Shown here: one piece after another, positions 1 through 9,428 of the stretch
Layout of the letters: each line of letters opens with the position of its first letter
Numbering within the stretch: the stretch's first letter is position 1
Assembly: GCF_900108065.1 (NCBI RefSeq)
Contig: NZ_FNVQ01000001.1
Span: 248,001 to 312,000 of the forward strand
From: Marinobacterium lutimaris
GTDB lineage: Bacteria > Pseudomonadota > Gammaproteobacteria > Pseudomonadales > Balneatricaceae
Direction: 5' to 3'
Length of the DNA: 64,000 bases
The notes under the pieces: model-generated
Database searches by the model: none
What the model was told of the DNA's origin: nothing
The model's input: only the letters and a program-made list of their open reading frames with translations
Program-made: the position numbers and the translations under genes

Positions 1-56
1 AGGACACCGACCAGGGCCCACCAGATCAGTTTCAACGTTTCATAATCGAATAGCAT
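1..56 (-). CDS. cydB: Cytochrome bd ubiquinol oxidase subunit II, N-terminal fragment
   Basis: Only the first 18 codons lie in the window. They read MLFDYETLKLIWWALVG, which is the usual start of CydB and its first membrane helix. A purine-rich GGAAGAGG lies just upstream of the ATG, and the gene begins 19 bp after the cydA stop, so the two are one operon. CydB is the integral-membrane partner of CydA in the bd-type quinol oxidase. Nothing can be said of the rest of the gene. Confidence 0.9.
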   Translation of the reverse strand, partial: MLFDYETLKLIWWALVGV

Positions 57-75
57 CTTAGTTACCTCTTCCTAC

Positions 76-1662
76 TCAGGCGTTCACTGACGACTTGGCT
101 GTGCTCGGAGCGGGCAGCTCGTCGTGATAGCGACCGGTATGCAGACTGCTTGGGCCTTTGCGGGCGAAGCGGATCATCAGGTACATCTCGATAATCGCCA
201 GCACCGTGTAGAAGGCGACGAAGGCGATCAAACTGCCGATCAGGTCAGCCTCGGTAAGGCTCGATGTAGCGATAAACGTCGGTAGTACCTCACCAATCGC
301 CCAGGGCTGACGGCCGAACTCGGCCACAACCCAGCCAAACTCAGATGCGATCCAGGGCACTGGCAGGCTGAACAGCGCCAGGCGCAGAAGCCAGGTTTTG
401 TGGAAGGCAGTGCGGCGGGCGGTGAAGTAGAAGCTCAGGGCAAACACCATCAGCATCCAGAAACCGCAGGCCACCATGATGCGGAAGCTCCAGAACATCG
501 GGAACGATGGCGGTACGGAGTTTCTCGCCGCCTGGGCGATCTGCGCTTCGGTGGCATCCGTCACATTCGGTGTGAACTGCTTCAGCAGCAGGCCGTAACC
601 GAGATCGACTTTTACATCGTCGAATTCGGCGCGCAGTTCCGGGGTGTCCTCGCCGCCACGCAGACGCTCGAGCAGTGAGTAAGCGTGCATGCCGTTGCGG
701 ATACGCACCTCATGCTGGGCAACCAGGTCCTTGATGCCGGTGACCTCTTCATCGATGGAACGAGTAGCGATCAGGCCGAGCAGGTAAGGAATACGCACGG
801 CGTAATCGGTTTCCATGGTCTCATCGTTGGGTATGCCGATCAGGGTGAAGTGGGCCGGTGCTTCAGAGGTTTCCCATTCCGCTTCGATGGCGGCCAGCTT
901 GGCTTTCTGAACGTCGCCAACTTCGTAACCGGACTCGTCACCGAGCAGGATCACCGATAGTACGGCGGCCATACCGAAGCCGGACGCTACCGCGAAAGAG
1001 CGGCGGGCAAACGCCAGGTCACGCCCTTTCAGCAGGTAGTAGGCGCTGATACTGAGTACAAACATGGCAGCAGTACAGTAGCCGGCAGAGACGGTGTGCA
1101 CGAATTTAACCTGGGCAACCGGGTTGAAGTAGACATCAGCAAAGCTGGTCATCTCCATACGCATGGTTTCAAAGTTGAATTCGCCGCCCACCGGGTTCTG
1201 CATCCAGCCGTTAGCCACCAGAATCCACATGGCAGAAAGGTTAGAGCCGATCGCCACCAGCCAGGTCACCATCAGGTGTTTCACCTTGGAGAGGCGTTCC
1301 CAGCCGAAGAAGAACAGACCTACGAAGGTGGACTCCAGGAAGAACGCCATCAGGCCTTCAATAGCGAGAGGTGCGCCGAAAATGTCGCCCACATAGTGAG
1401 AGTAGTACGCCCAGTTGGTGCCGAACTCGAACTCCATTGTCAGGCCGGTGGTGACGCCCAGTGCGAAGTTAATACCAAAGAGTTTGCCCCAGAACTGGGT
1501 CATATCCTTGTAAATCTGCTTTCCGGTCATGACATAGACTGACTCCATGATTGCCAGCATGAAGGTCAGGCCGAGTGTCAGTGGCACGAATAGAAAATGG
1601 TACAGCGCCGTGATGGCGAACTGTAGCCGGGAAAGATCAACGACGGATTCGGTGATCATCAC
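76..1662 (-). CDS. cydA: Cytochrome bd ubiquinol oxidase subunit I
   Basis: CydA oxidises quinol and holds the three hemes of the high-affinity bd oxidase in the cytoplasmic membrane. The 528-residue product has the expected ligands, each offset by three from E. coli numbering: His22 and His189 (E. coli 19 and 186) and Met396 (E. coli 393). The Q-loop motif [11 protein letters not shown]...E carries Lys255 and Glu260, matching the quinol-binding pair Lys252/Glu257. The loop is long, as in the E. coli-type subfamily. Translation starts at a doubled ATG behind AGGAGAT. The upstream region carries a sigma-54-type promoter, and the divergent gene is a sigma-54 activator, so regulation by that protein is likely. 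Confidence 0.97.
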   Translation of the reverse strand: MMITESVVDLSRLQFAITALYHFLFVPLTLGLTFMLAIMESVYVMTGKQIYKDMTQFWGKLFGINFALGVTTGLTMEFEFGTNWAYYSHYVGDIFGAPLAIEGLMAFFLESTFVGLFFFGWERLSKVKHLMVTWLVAIGSNLSAMWILVANGWMQNPVGGEFNFETMRMEMTSFADVYFNPVAQVKFVHTVSAGYCTAAMFVLSISAYYLLKGRDLAFARRSFAVASGFGMAAVLSVILLGDESGYEVGDVQKAKLAAIEAEWETSEAPAHFTLIGIPNDETMETDYAVRIPYLLGLIATRSIDEEVTGIKDLVAQHEVRIRNGMHAYSLLERLRGGEDTPELRAEFDDVKVDLGYGLLLKQFTPNVTDATEAQIAQAARNSVPPSFPMFWSFRIMVACGFWMLMVFALSFYFTARRTAFHKTWLLRLALFSLPVPWIASEFGWVVAEFGRQPWAIGEVLPTFIATSSLTEADLIGSLIAFVAFYTVLAIIEMYLMIRFARKGPSSLHTGRYHDELPAPSTAKSSVNA

Positions 1663-1708
1663 TATCTCCTGAAGGCTTATAGATGACGCGGTTATTCACA
1701 GGATACAC

Positions 1709-1724
1709 AGCAGCTAGCATGCCA
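1709..1724 (-). promoter_or_regulatory. Sigma-54 (-24/-12) promoter for cydAB
   Basis: Read on the minus strand the site is TGGCATG-CTAG-CTGCT. The GG and GC dinucleotides have the exact sigma-54 spacing, and the site agrees with the consensus TGGCACG-N4-TTGCW except for two bases. The predicted start lies near 1698, leaving a leader of about 36 nt before the cydA ATG at 1662. The divergent gene encodes a GAFTGA-type activator, which raises confidence. Confidence 0.7.
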
Positions 1725-1843
1725 GATGCAACTTAAAAACAGTGTTGCATTTGCGGCACTCTTGGAACTCCCGTGGTTACTGGAAAGTTGGATCTGAAAT
1801 ACTTCTTTATAGATAGCGTAGAACAAAAACAGAAGAGACAAAG

Positions 1844-1881
1844 TGTCACACCTGGCAGATAATGGCTGTCACATATGACAG
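1844..1881. promoter_or_regulatory. Candidate activator-binding sites (TGTCACA repeats)
   Basis: TGTCACA occurs at 1844-1850 and again at 1867-1873. The second copy is part of the inverted repeat CTGTCA-CATA-TGACAG (1866-1881), and the first sits in GTGTCACAC. The cluster lies about 150-185 bp upstream of the predicted cydA start, a normal distance for sigma-54 enhancer sites. It also overlaps the leader of the activator gene, so it could give autoregulation. Function is inferred. Confidence 0.4.
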
Positions 1882-1895
1882 TTAAGAGGCGGCAG

Positions 1896-3251
<1,356 letters not shown>

Positions 3252-3262
3252 AGGATACAGCC

Positions 3263-4144
3263 ATGTTGAAATCCAGAATGCTGCGGGTGTTCGCGCTGGC
3301 GCTGGCGATGCCGGGCGCTGCCAGTGCGGACCTGCCGGAGCTGTTCGGTAATCTGCAGATCCCGTCGACATTACCGTCGATGGTGGAGGATTCGGCTGAT
3401 CTGATTATCCAGGTGCCCAGGCAGGTCGACCCGGCCTCTCCGGTGCCGATACGGATTCGCGTGCTGCAATCGCCGGTGGCTGCCATTACGCTGCTCAGCG
3501 ATGCTGTAGACCCGGTACAGCTGGCCAGTTTTGACCTGCAGCCTGGTATGGATGCGCAGGTGGCCACTCGGTTTATGAGCGCTGAGGTTGCCGGTGTGAT
3601 GGTCGTCGTGCGTACGGCGACAAATCGTATCTTCGCCGGGCGCCGCACCTTCGAGCTGGTACCGAAAACCGCGCCGTTACTGGCTTTGGCACCGGACGCC
3701 CAGGCATCCGGCAGCACCGTTTCTATAAAGAATGCTCCTGCGGTATCTGCAGCAGCTTCTTCTACTGTTTCTTCTGCCGAGCCTGCTGAGGAGTCCTCTG
3801 CAGCATCCTTGGTTGAGAACGCGCCGGATTCACTGGCGCTGCGGCTGGATGCGGTAGTGGTGCGTGATGATTCTGTCCGCGTCACCCTGCGTAGCGCCGA
3901 ACCGCTGGTGCGCCGCATGCAGCATCAGGCGATTCGGGATCCACAAAATCCGGTCACCCGGTTTGAGTTGAAGCACAAGGGACGTGTACTGGTGAGCGCA
4001 GATCTGGACGCCGCCATGTGGAGTGACCCGTTTTTCAGTTTCAGTTTCGTCGGCGGCAAGCCGGGCGACAGCCTGACACTGAGCTGGGCACATGCAGATG
4101 GGGAGCAGGGAGAGCTTCAGACGACCATTCAGCCCGCAGCCTGA
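3263..4144 (+). CDS. SoxY-SoxZ-like fusion protein lacking cysteine
   Basis: The 293-residue product has a signal peptide (cleavage after about Ala22), a SoxY-like immunoglobulin-fold region (about 35-135), an Ala/Ser/Glu-rich linker (about 140-185) and a SoxZ-like C-terminal domain (about 190-290). The last has the SoxZ pattern RFELKHKGRVL, then DPFFSFSFVGGKPGD and LSW. SoxYZ proteins carry sulfur intermediates on a C-terminal cysteine of SoxY (GGCGG motif). No cysteine occurs anywhere in this protein, so covalent sulfur carriage by the known mechanism is excluded. It begins 11 bp after the activator gene and is probably cotranscribed with it. Related quinoprotein-dehydrogenase-associated SoxYZ fusions are known, but no dehydrogenase lies here. 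A binding or scaffold role is possible. Confidence 0.72.
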   Translation: MLKSRMLRVFALALAMPGAASADLPELFGNLQIPSTLPSMVEDSADLIIQVPRQVDPASPVPIRIRVLQSPVAAITLLSDAVDPVQLASFDLQPGMDAQVATRFMSAEVAGVMVVVRTATNRIFAGRRTFELVPKTAPLLALAPDAQASGSTVSIKNAPAVSAAASSTVSSAEPAEESSAASLVENAPDSLALRLDAVVVRDDSVRVTLRSAEPLVRRMQHQAIRDPQNPVTRFELKHKGRVLVSADLDAAMWSDPFFSFSFVGGKPGDSLTLSWAHADGEQGELQTTIQPAA

Positions 4145-4158
4145 CGTGGCGGGCTTTT
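4131..4158 (+). terminator. Rho-independent terminator overlapping the SoxYZ-like stop codon
   Basis: AGCCCGC (4131-4137) pairs with GCGGGCT (4149-4155), followed by TTTT. The hairpin loop contains the stop codon of the SoxYZ-like gene, so the activator/SoxYZ unit appears to end here, before the lipoprotein operon. Confidence 0.7.
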
Positions 4159-4213
4159 AGCGCTGTTGCCTTTTTGATATTAATTACCGACTATTTTTAA
4201 GGAGAAGGCTTTG

Positions 4214-4996
4214 ATGCGTAGCTTAACGCTGATAGGCTGCTGTTTCGCTTTGTTCCTGGCAGGCTGTGTGCCAGGTAATGGGCAGCCGGGTGCGGCAGCG
4301 GGTGGTGATGGTGCAGCGGCAGAGCCGCAGGCAGCTCTCAATGCAAAACCCGACGCAACTCTCGATGCAACACCCGATGCAAGAGCGCAGGCACCCGCTG
4401 AGACGCCCCGAGCCGCAGCTGATGGCTCTGAAGGCGCATCCGCAGGTGGATCTGCCGGATCTCTGGGCAACCAGCTGGATCAGTTGAATGGTCGCCTGAC
4501 CCTGGTGCAGGAGCAGCTGATGCAGCTCAGGGCCCAGGTTCAGCAGCAGGGAGAGCTGAATCAGATGGTGCTGACCCGCCTGCAGCAGATGCCGCAGCAG
4601 TCAGCCAACTCTCAGGATGCCCTCGCCGCTATGGATGCCGAGGGGGCCTCATCGGTTGATGGCAGCCAGGTTGATGCTGCAATTGCACAATTGCTGCAGA
4701 CGGTCAATGAACTTGGTCTTTCCAGCAATAGTGATCTCTATGGCGTGGCTACCACCTATACCTCTAGAGGGGTATGGGTATTGATCCGCTATCGGCGTGA
4801 TACTGGCGAAACCTGGCTTGCCGACCAGGGCCGTTGGGCGGCGCTGGATGAGGAGGGGTACCCCGCGGCTTCCAGTTATGAAGTTAAGCTGCAGCGGGCC
4901 GACCAAGACCTCAAAGGCTACGTGGCAGTAAGGATAGATCGCAATACAGGTGAAAGCTGGTGGTTGAATGACCGGCGTTGGCAGAGATACGAATGA
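4214..4996 (+). CDS. Predicted lipoprotein with C-terminal tandem aromatic repeat
   Basis: The product is about 260 residues with a lipobox LAGC at Cys18, so it is probably a lipid-anchored envelope protein. After the anchor come an Ala/Pro/Asp-rich stretch with short degenerate repeats (about 30-75), a Gln/Leu-rich coiled-coil (about 92-125), and two copies of a Trp-rich motif near the C-terminus: RYRRDTGETWLADQGRW and RIDRNTGESWWLNDRRW. The ATG at 4214 is chosen because GGAGAAGG lies at 4201-4208. The stop overlaps the epmC start (ATGA), so the two are translationally coupled. No family is recognised. Confidence 0.75.
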   Translation: MRSLTLIGCCFALFLAGCVPGNGQPGAAAGGDGAAAEPQAALNAKPDATLDATPDARAQAPAETPRAAADGSEGASAGGSAGSLGNQLDQLNGRLTLVQEQLMQLRAQVQQQGELNQMVLTRLQQMPQQSANSQDALAAMDAEGASSVDGSQVDAAIAQLLQTVNELGLSSNSDLYGVATTYTSRGVWVLIRYRRDTGETWLADQGRWAALDEEGYPAASSYEVKLQRADQDLKGYVAVRIDRNTGESWWLNDRRWQRYE

Positions 4997-5553
4997 GCAC
5001 GCAACACTCCATTGAAGACCTGATCCGCCTGTTTAACGGCCTGTTCCTTGGTAGCTACAACACCGAGCTGGTAGCGGGCGACGATGAGCCGGTTTATCTG
5101 CCCGCAGACGCGGCAAATCCGCATCATCGAATCATCTTCGCTCATGGGTTTTTCGCCAGTGCACTGCATGAAATTGCACACTGGTGTGTTGCAGGTGCGA
5201 AAAGGCGTACACTGGAAGACTTTGGTTACTGGTACAAGCCGGACGGGCGTACTGCGATGGAGCAGGAAGAGTTCGAGCGGGTGGAAGTGCAGCCTCAGGC
5301 CTACGAGTGGATTCTGTCCGAGTCGGCTGGGCATCGCTTTAACTTCAGCGCCGATAATCTATCGGCGGGTCTGGGCGCCAGCAACCAGTTTATGCAAAAC
5401 GTACATGCAAGGGTACTTGATCTGTTGGAGCGCGGTTTGCCTCCCCGGGTTGAGGCTCTATCGTCTGAATTGCGTGCGTTCTACGGAACGCCGCCATTGA
5501 ACGCCGAAAGATTCGCGCTTGAGCGCCATCTTCCGGCAGGAGAGGCTGCATGA
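4993..5553 (+). CDS. epmC: Elongation factor P hydroxylase
   Basis: EpmC (YfcM) hydroxylates the lysylated lysine of elongation factor P, the last step of the EpmA/EpmB/EpmC pathway that helps ribosomes translate polyproline. The 186-residue protein follows E. coli YfcM closely, with YLPAD, RIIFAHGFFASALHEIAHWC, the metal-site motif HEIAH (His59, Glu60, His63) and DFGYWYKPDGR. The start overlaps the stop of the lipoprotein gene as ATGA, and the end overlaps the next gene in the same way. epmA, epmB and efp are not in the window, so the substrate pathway must be encoded elsewhere. Confidence 0.93.
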   Translation: MSTQHSIEDLIRLFNGLFLGSYNTELVAGDDEPVYLPADAANPHHRIIFAHGFFASALHEIAHWCVAGAKRRTLEDFGYWYKPDGRTAMEQEEFERVEVQPQAYEWILSESAGHRFNFSADNLSAGLGASNQFMQNVHARVLDLLERGLPPRVEALSSELRAFYGTPPLNAERFALERHLPAGEAA

Positions 5554-6113
5554 GAAACCTTAAGATCAAGGCGACGCGCTGGCAGGAACAATCCCTGCCT
5601 GCGGATACGAAGCGCGAGACCTTTGCGTCTTCGTCGTTGCCGGACAATCTGGTGGATCACTCCATCTGTCGTTCCGATAGTTTTCTCTACCACCGTCTTG
5701 GCATCCAACAGAACGGAGAACAATCCTGGTATCTCTACGCGCTGTCGTTAACCGGGGAACCTTCGCTTTGGGTTCTGGGGGTTTTTGATACGCCGGGCCA
5801 GGTGGACTTTTTCCTCGCGCTGCACAGTGATAATCCGCTCAAGGTACCGGGCCTGCGTCAGCTTGAGGCGGGTGCTGGCTGGCTGCGGATTAACGACGCC
5901 GGTGAGCTGGCGTATCCACACTACAGCGGCGTGTATCAGGTGGGCCTGAAAACCTACCGGGTAGCAGCAGTGGTCAGCCAGCCGGGCATCTATACCGCCA
6001 GCTATGGTGACCGCGATCACACCGAATATCTGGGCGAAGCCTCTGAAAAAGAGATCTGCCTGCTGCTTTACAGCCATTTCGACAGTCGCCTGCGGGGCTG
6101 CAAGCTCTGCTGA
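5550..6113 (+). CDS. Conserved-looking protein of unknown function, coupled to epmC
   Basis: The product is 187 residues with no signal peptide or membrane segment. No family is recognised. It begins with basic residues, has aromatic-rich central strands (YHRLGIQ, SWYLYALSL, LWVLGVFD) that suggest a beta-rich soluble fold, and ends with a Cys pair in RGCKLC. It overlaps epmC by four bases (ATGA), so its product is made with EpmC. A hairpin terminator at 6156-6176 closes the operon. Any functional link to EF-P modification is inference from coupling alone. Confidence 0.72.
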   Translation: MRNLKIKATRWQEQSLPADTKRETFASSSLPDNLVDHSICRSDSFLYHRLGIQQNGEQSWYLYALSLTGEPSLWVLGVFDTPGQVDFFLALHSDNPLKVPGLRQLEAGAGWLRINDAGELAYPHYSGVYQVGLKTYRVAAVVSQPGIYTASYGDRDHTEYLGEASEKEICLLLYSHFDSRLRGCKLC

Positions 6114-6155
6114 GGTGAGCGCTTATCTGCGTTGAATCCTGATGAGTCTGGGCCT

Positions 6156-6176
6156 GACCGGGCAGGGTGCCCGGTC
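6156..6176 (+). terminator. Hairpin terminator between convergent operons
   Basis: GACCGGGCA (6156-6164) pairs perfectly with TGCCCGGTC (6168-6176) around a three-base loop. The following T run is short (GGGTTTG), so efficiency is uncertain. It lies between the convergent epmC operon and the PCu(A)C gene. Confidence 0.5.
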
Positions 6177-6211
6177 GGGTTTGATGATGAGTTGTCCGCT
6201 AAATCTGTGTC

Positions 6212-6667
6212 TCAGTTTCCGCCTTGGTGCATCTGGTGGCCCATCGGCATGACCGGCTGTACCGGGATCTCCAGCGCCTCGCTGCTGCCATCTGAAAACT
6301 CCAGTGTCAGATCGATCTTGTCTCCCGCGGCCAGGTTTTTCTCCAGGCCAATCAGCATCACATGCAGGCCGCCGGGTTTCAGGGAGACGCTCTCGCCTGC
6401 CGGCAGTTCAATGCCGTCGATACGACGCATCCGCATCACGCCTTCGTCCTGAATATGGGTATGCAGCTCTGCAACGCCGGCCACGCTGGTGGTCGCGCCG
6501 GTCAGAGTCAGCGCGGCATCGCCCTTATTGGTGATCTGCATGAAGGCGGCGCTATTGGGCTGGCCGGGAGGTACTGCGCGGGCGTAGGCGTCGTTAATGC
6601 TGACATCTGCTGCAAAGGCGGGTGTGGCCAGCATGCTCAGGAGCAGCAGGGGGGCAAGGGCTTTCAT
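6212..6667 (-). CDS. Periplasmic copper chaperone, PCu(A)C family
   Basis: PCu(A)C proteins deliver Cu(I) to the CuA or CuB site of cytochrome oxidases in the periplasm. The 151-residue product has a signal peptide ending at about Ala19 and the full copper motif H-X10-M-X21-H-X-M: His69, Met80, His102 and Met104. The C-terminus adds a Met/His-rich tail (MPMGHQMHQ), a likely second copper site. It follows the SCO1 gene by 47 bp on the same strand, so both probably belong to one oxidase-assembly operon. Confidence 0.93.
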   Translation of the reverse strand: MKALAPLLLLSMLATPAFAADVSINDAYARAVPPGQPNSAAFMQITNKGDAALTLTGATTSVAGVAELHTHIQDEGVMRMRRIDGIELPAGESVSLKPGGLHVMLIGLEKNLAAGDKIDLTLEFSDGSSEALEIPVQPVMPMGHQMHQGGN

Positions 6668-6714
6668 CGTTCCAGTCTCCAGTTTTTATCCGCGAAGAGG
6701 GGGGCTTCGCCGGC

Positions 6715-7317
6715 TTATTCGTTGAGCAGACTTTCCAGTCGGTTTTTGACTTCGCCTGGCTGCACGCCATGATTGAGCAGACCGGCGAACTCGCCGTTGC
6801 GGTCGATCAGGTAGAGCCGGGATGAGTGATCGACGGCATAACCCAAGGCGGAATCTTCGAGCTCTACCTTGCGGTAAAAGGCACCGTACTGGCGCACCAC
6901 CTTGTCGATCTCTTCCGGGGTGCCGGTAAGGCCGATCAGGCGGTCGGAGAAAAAACGGGTATAGGTTTTCAGCTTTTCCGGGGTGTCCCGCTCGGGATCA
7001 ACGCTGATGAAGATGCCCTGTACCTGGCTGCGTTCTGTTTCATCAAGCTGGTTTAGCCCCTGGCTGAGTATTGCCAGTGATGTAGGGCAGACATCGGGGC
7101 AGGATGCGTAGCCGATATAGAGTACGGCGACCTGGCCGTGAAAGTCGGAAAGCGATACCGGCCCGTCAGCGGAGGTAAGGGTAAAGTCGCCGCCGATCTT
7201 TTGGCTGCTGATGCGATTGTCTGCAGGCGCCGGTTTGAGCACAAAAGCGGTGATCATTCCCGCCAGCAGGCAGGCGCTGAGGATCAGTAGTATTCGAAGC
7301 GTACGCAGCTGTTTCAT
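6715..7317 (-). CDS. SCO1/SenC-type copper-dependent oxidase assembly protein
   Basis: SCO1 proteins are membrane-anchored thioredoxin-fold copper chaperones or thiol reductases needed to build the CuA centre of cytochrome c oxidase. The 200-residue product has an N-terminal membrane anchor (about 8-27) and the copper ligands CPDVC (Cys73, Cys77) and His164 in AVDHSS. It is one base downstream of the small membrane protein gene and upstream of the PCu(A)C gene. The oxidase it serves is not in the window, since cytochrome bd contains no copper. Confidence 0.94.
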   Translation of the reverse strand: MKQLRTLRILLILSACLLAGMITAFVLKPAPADNRISSQKIGGDFTLTSADGPVSLSDFHGQVAVLYIGYASCPDVCPTSLAILSQGLNQLDETERSQVQGIFISVDPERDTPEKLKTYTRFFSDRLIGLTGTPEEIDKVVRQYGAFYRKVELEDSALGYAVDHSSRLYLIDRNGEFAGLLNHGVQPGEVKNRLESLLNE

Positions 7318-7318
7318 C

Positions 7319-7804
7319 TTATTTGGCCTCGAAATCGAACCAGGTCCTGTAGCTCTTATTTTCCGTTTCTATCAGTATCAGGGCGCGCCATATCATGCTG
7401 CCGGTGGTGCAGACGGCAAGCTGGGTTTCGCCTTGCCAGAGCTCTGCTGCGGCGGGCTGCAGTTCCGTCTGGTTAAGCCCCATATACATATCGCGTCCTT
7501 CCAGCGAAAGGCTGACCCTTGTCGGGTTGATCCCCTGGGTTGTCAGACTGGCTGTCATCGGGCTGGCGGAACTGGGCGGCCTGGGCGTCAGTTCAAACGT
7601 CAGCTCAATCCCATCCTGTCTCAGCGTACACTGCCCCTGTGCAATATCGCAGGTAGGCGGCGTCAGTTCGATCGCTTCTGGCGTTTCGGGTGTCAGCAGC
7701 TTGGGAAGCGCCACAACAAAAAACAGGGCCGCGCAGAGTGTGATTGCCAGCGGCAGTATAAGCCGCAGTCCACCCTTGGCGGGAGATGTTTGCTGTTCGT
7801 CCAT
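7319..7804 (-). CDS. Small membrane-anchored protein in the copper assembly operon
   Basis: The product is about 161 residues from the ATG at 7804, with a short cytoplasmic tail, one membrane helix (about 11-33) and a periplasmic beta-rich domain. That domain has Cys residues in PTCDIAQGQCTL and another at AVCTTGS. An upstream TTG at 7879 is in frame but adds 25 residues of low-complexity sequence before a normal N-terminus, and neither start has a strong ribosome site. The gene ends one base before SCO1, so coupling is likely. No family is assigned. A role in copper delivery or oxidase assembly is inferred from position. Confidence 0.72.
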   Translation of the reverse strand: MDEQQTSPAKGGLRLILPLAITLCAALFFVVALPKLLTPETPEAIELTPPTCDIAQGQCTLRQDGIELTFELTPRPPSSASPMTASLTTQGINPTRVSLSLEGRDMYMGLNQTELQPAAAELWQGETQLAVCTTGSMIWRALILIETENKSYRTWFDFEAK

Positions 7805-7905
7805 GGGTACGCAGTCTAGGTCAGTAAGAGTTGAGGAAGAAGTGGCATATTGTCGCATTGGCGCTGTCACGAAAGCCAATGCGGAGAGGCAGTGGGGGTA
7901 GCGTA

Positions 7906-8172
7906 TCAGCTCAGGTCGAAGCCGAAATCGAGCTGTTCTTCGCCGGTGACGCAGCGGCGGAAGCCCTGTTTGCGCTGTTCACGGTTGATCTGCAGCATCA
8001 TCGCGCGGGCGGCCTGGCGTGAATCCACCAGGGTATGACTCTGGTGGCTGGCAAGGCTGTTACCCCAGCACTGTTCCACAACCCAGTCTCCGACCAGGTC
8101 GCGGTAGATCCGGATGACCCGGTAGTCACTATTTTTCTGCCAGCGAACGATCAAGGAGGGTTGTTTCCGCAA
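7906..8172 (-). CDS. WGR-domain-like small protein
   Basis: The 88-residue product resembles a stand-alone WGR domain: conserved tryptophans in RWQ and DWVVEQCWGN, then a helix with SRQAARAMM and a basic patch REQRKQGFRR. WGR domains bind nucleic acids in PARP and DNA-ligase contexts. The start is a TTG with GGA five bases upstream, and no ATG is available in a suitable place. It is divergent from pdxB with 71 bp between them. The function here is unknown. Confidence 0.65.
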   Translation of the reverse strand: MRKQPSLIVRWQKNSDYRVIRIYRDLVGDWVVEQCWGNSLASHQSHTLVDSRQAARAMMLQINREQRKQGFRRCVTGEEQLDFGFDLS

Positions 8173-8243
8173 TATTTCCAGAGCTCTATAATGGCGCGGA
8201 ATTGAGCCTGAAACCCAGCTGTTTGTAAAGACCGGAGGCCCCT

Positions 8244-9392
8244 GTGAACGGCAGACTGAAGATAGTAGCGGACGAGAATATTCCGGCCCTGGAACCTCTG
8301 TTCGCTGAGCTTGGTGACCTGGTCAGGTTGCCGGGCCGTTCCATGAGTGCCAGTGACCTGGCGGATGCAGACCTGCTGCTGGTGCGCTCGGTGACTGCAG
8401 TGAACGCCGATCTGCTGGCCGGCAGCCCTGTCGGCTTTGTCGGCACCGCCACCATCGGTACCGATCACCTGGATATCGGGTGGCTGGAGAATAAAGGAAT
8501 TCAGTGGTGCAGTGCTCCGGGTTGCAACGCCGACTCGGTGGTCGAGTATGTGCTCAGCGTCCTCTGGCATCTGGCCGATGAGCAGGGCTTTGATCCGCTG
8601 TCGCGCAGCTTCGCCGTGATTGGCGCCGGTAACGTCGGCGGTCGTCTGGTGGAGCGTTTGCGCGCGCTGGGAATCAAAGTGCTGGTCTGTGATCCGCCGC
8701 GGGCGGACAGGGAGGGGCCTGAGGGCTTTGTATCTCTGGACCAGGCGCTGGCTGAAGCGGACTTTATCTCGATGCATACGCCGCTGGTGCGCGATGGCGA
8801 GCATCCGAGCTACCACCTGCTGAATGGCTCCAACCTCGACAAGATCCGCCGGGGCGCCATTCTGCTCAACGCAGGCAGGGGGCCAGTGATCGATAACCTG
8901 GCGCTGGAGGCGTTTATGCAGCGGCGCTCTGATGTCAGCCTGGTGCTGGATGTCTGGGAGCATGAGCCGGCGGTATCGCCTGCACTAGCCCGCCACTGCC
9001 GTATTGCCACACCGCATATCGCGGGCTATTCGCTGGATGGCAAAATCCGCGGCACCTGGATGCTCTACCGCGAAGTCTGTCGCTGGCTGGGGCGTGAAGC
9101 GGTGCTGCCGTTTGAATCGGTATTGCCGATGCCGCAGGTGGAGCGGATCTGTTGCAACGGCTACCTGTCGCCGCTTAAGCCTATCGCCTTGACCTACGAC
9201 CCCTACCGCGATGACAGGGCGCTTCGCGCCACGCTGGTGCTGCCGGAGGCGGAACAGCGCCTGGCGTTCGATCGGCTGCGCAAGGAATATCCGGTAAGAA
9301 GGGAGTTCTCCAGCCTGGAGGTGGAAGGGCTGGAGGATGAAAGCCAGGCCGAATTGCTGAGTGGCCTCGGTTTCAGGCGCCCGATGGCGTAA
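8244..9392 (+). CDS. pdxB: Erythronate-4-phosphate dehydrogenase
   Basis: PdxB oxidises 4-phosphoerythronate to 2-oxo-3-hydroxy-4-phosphobutanoate in the DXP-dependent pathway to pyridoxal phosphate. The 382-residue product has the D-2-hydroxyacid dehydrogenase layout: a catalytic domain start VADENIP, the NAD fold VIGAGNVGGRL, the active-site region NAGRGPVIDN, the Glu loop DVWEHEP, the catalytic His in TPHIAGYS, and the PdxB-specific C-terminal dimerisation domain (about 290-380). It starts with GTG behind CGGAGG (8232-8237). The PLP made here serves alaA and the deaminase at 23440. Confidence 0.96.
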   Translation: MNGRLKIVADENIPALEPLFAELGDLVRLPGRSMSASDLADADLLLVRSVTAVNADLLAGSPVGFVGTATIGTDHLDIGWLENKGIQWCSAPGCNADSVVEYVLSVLWHLADEQGFDPLSRSFAVIGAGNVGGRLVERLRALGIKVLVCDPPRADREGPEGFVSLDQALAEADFISMHTPLVRDGEHPSYHLLNGSNLDKIRRGAILLNAGRGPVIDNLALEAFMQRRSDVSLVLDVWEHEPAVSPALARHCRIATPHIAGYSLDGKIRGTWMLYREVCRWLGREAVLPFESVLPMPQVERICCNGYLSPLKPIALTYDPYRDDRALRATLVLPEAEQRLAFDRLRKEYPVRREFSSLEVEGLEDESQAELLSGLGFRRPMA

Positions 9393-9428
9393 GCTTGGCG
9401 GTTTGGATCAGAAATAGCGCGACATTAT

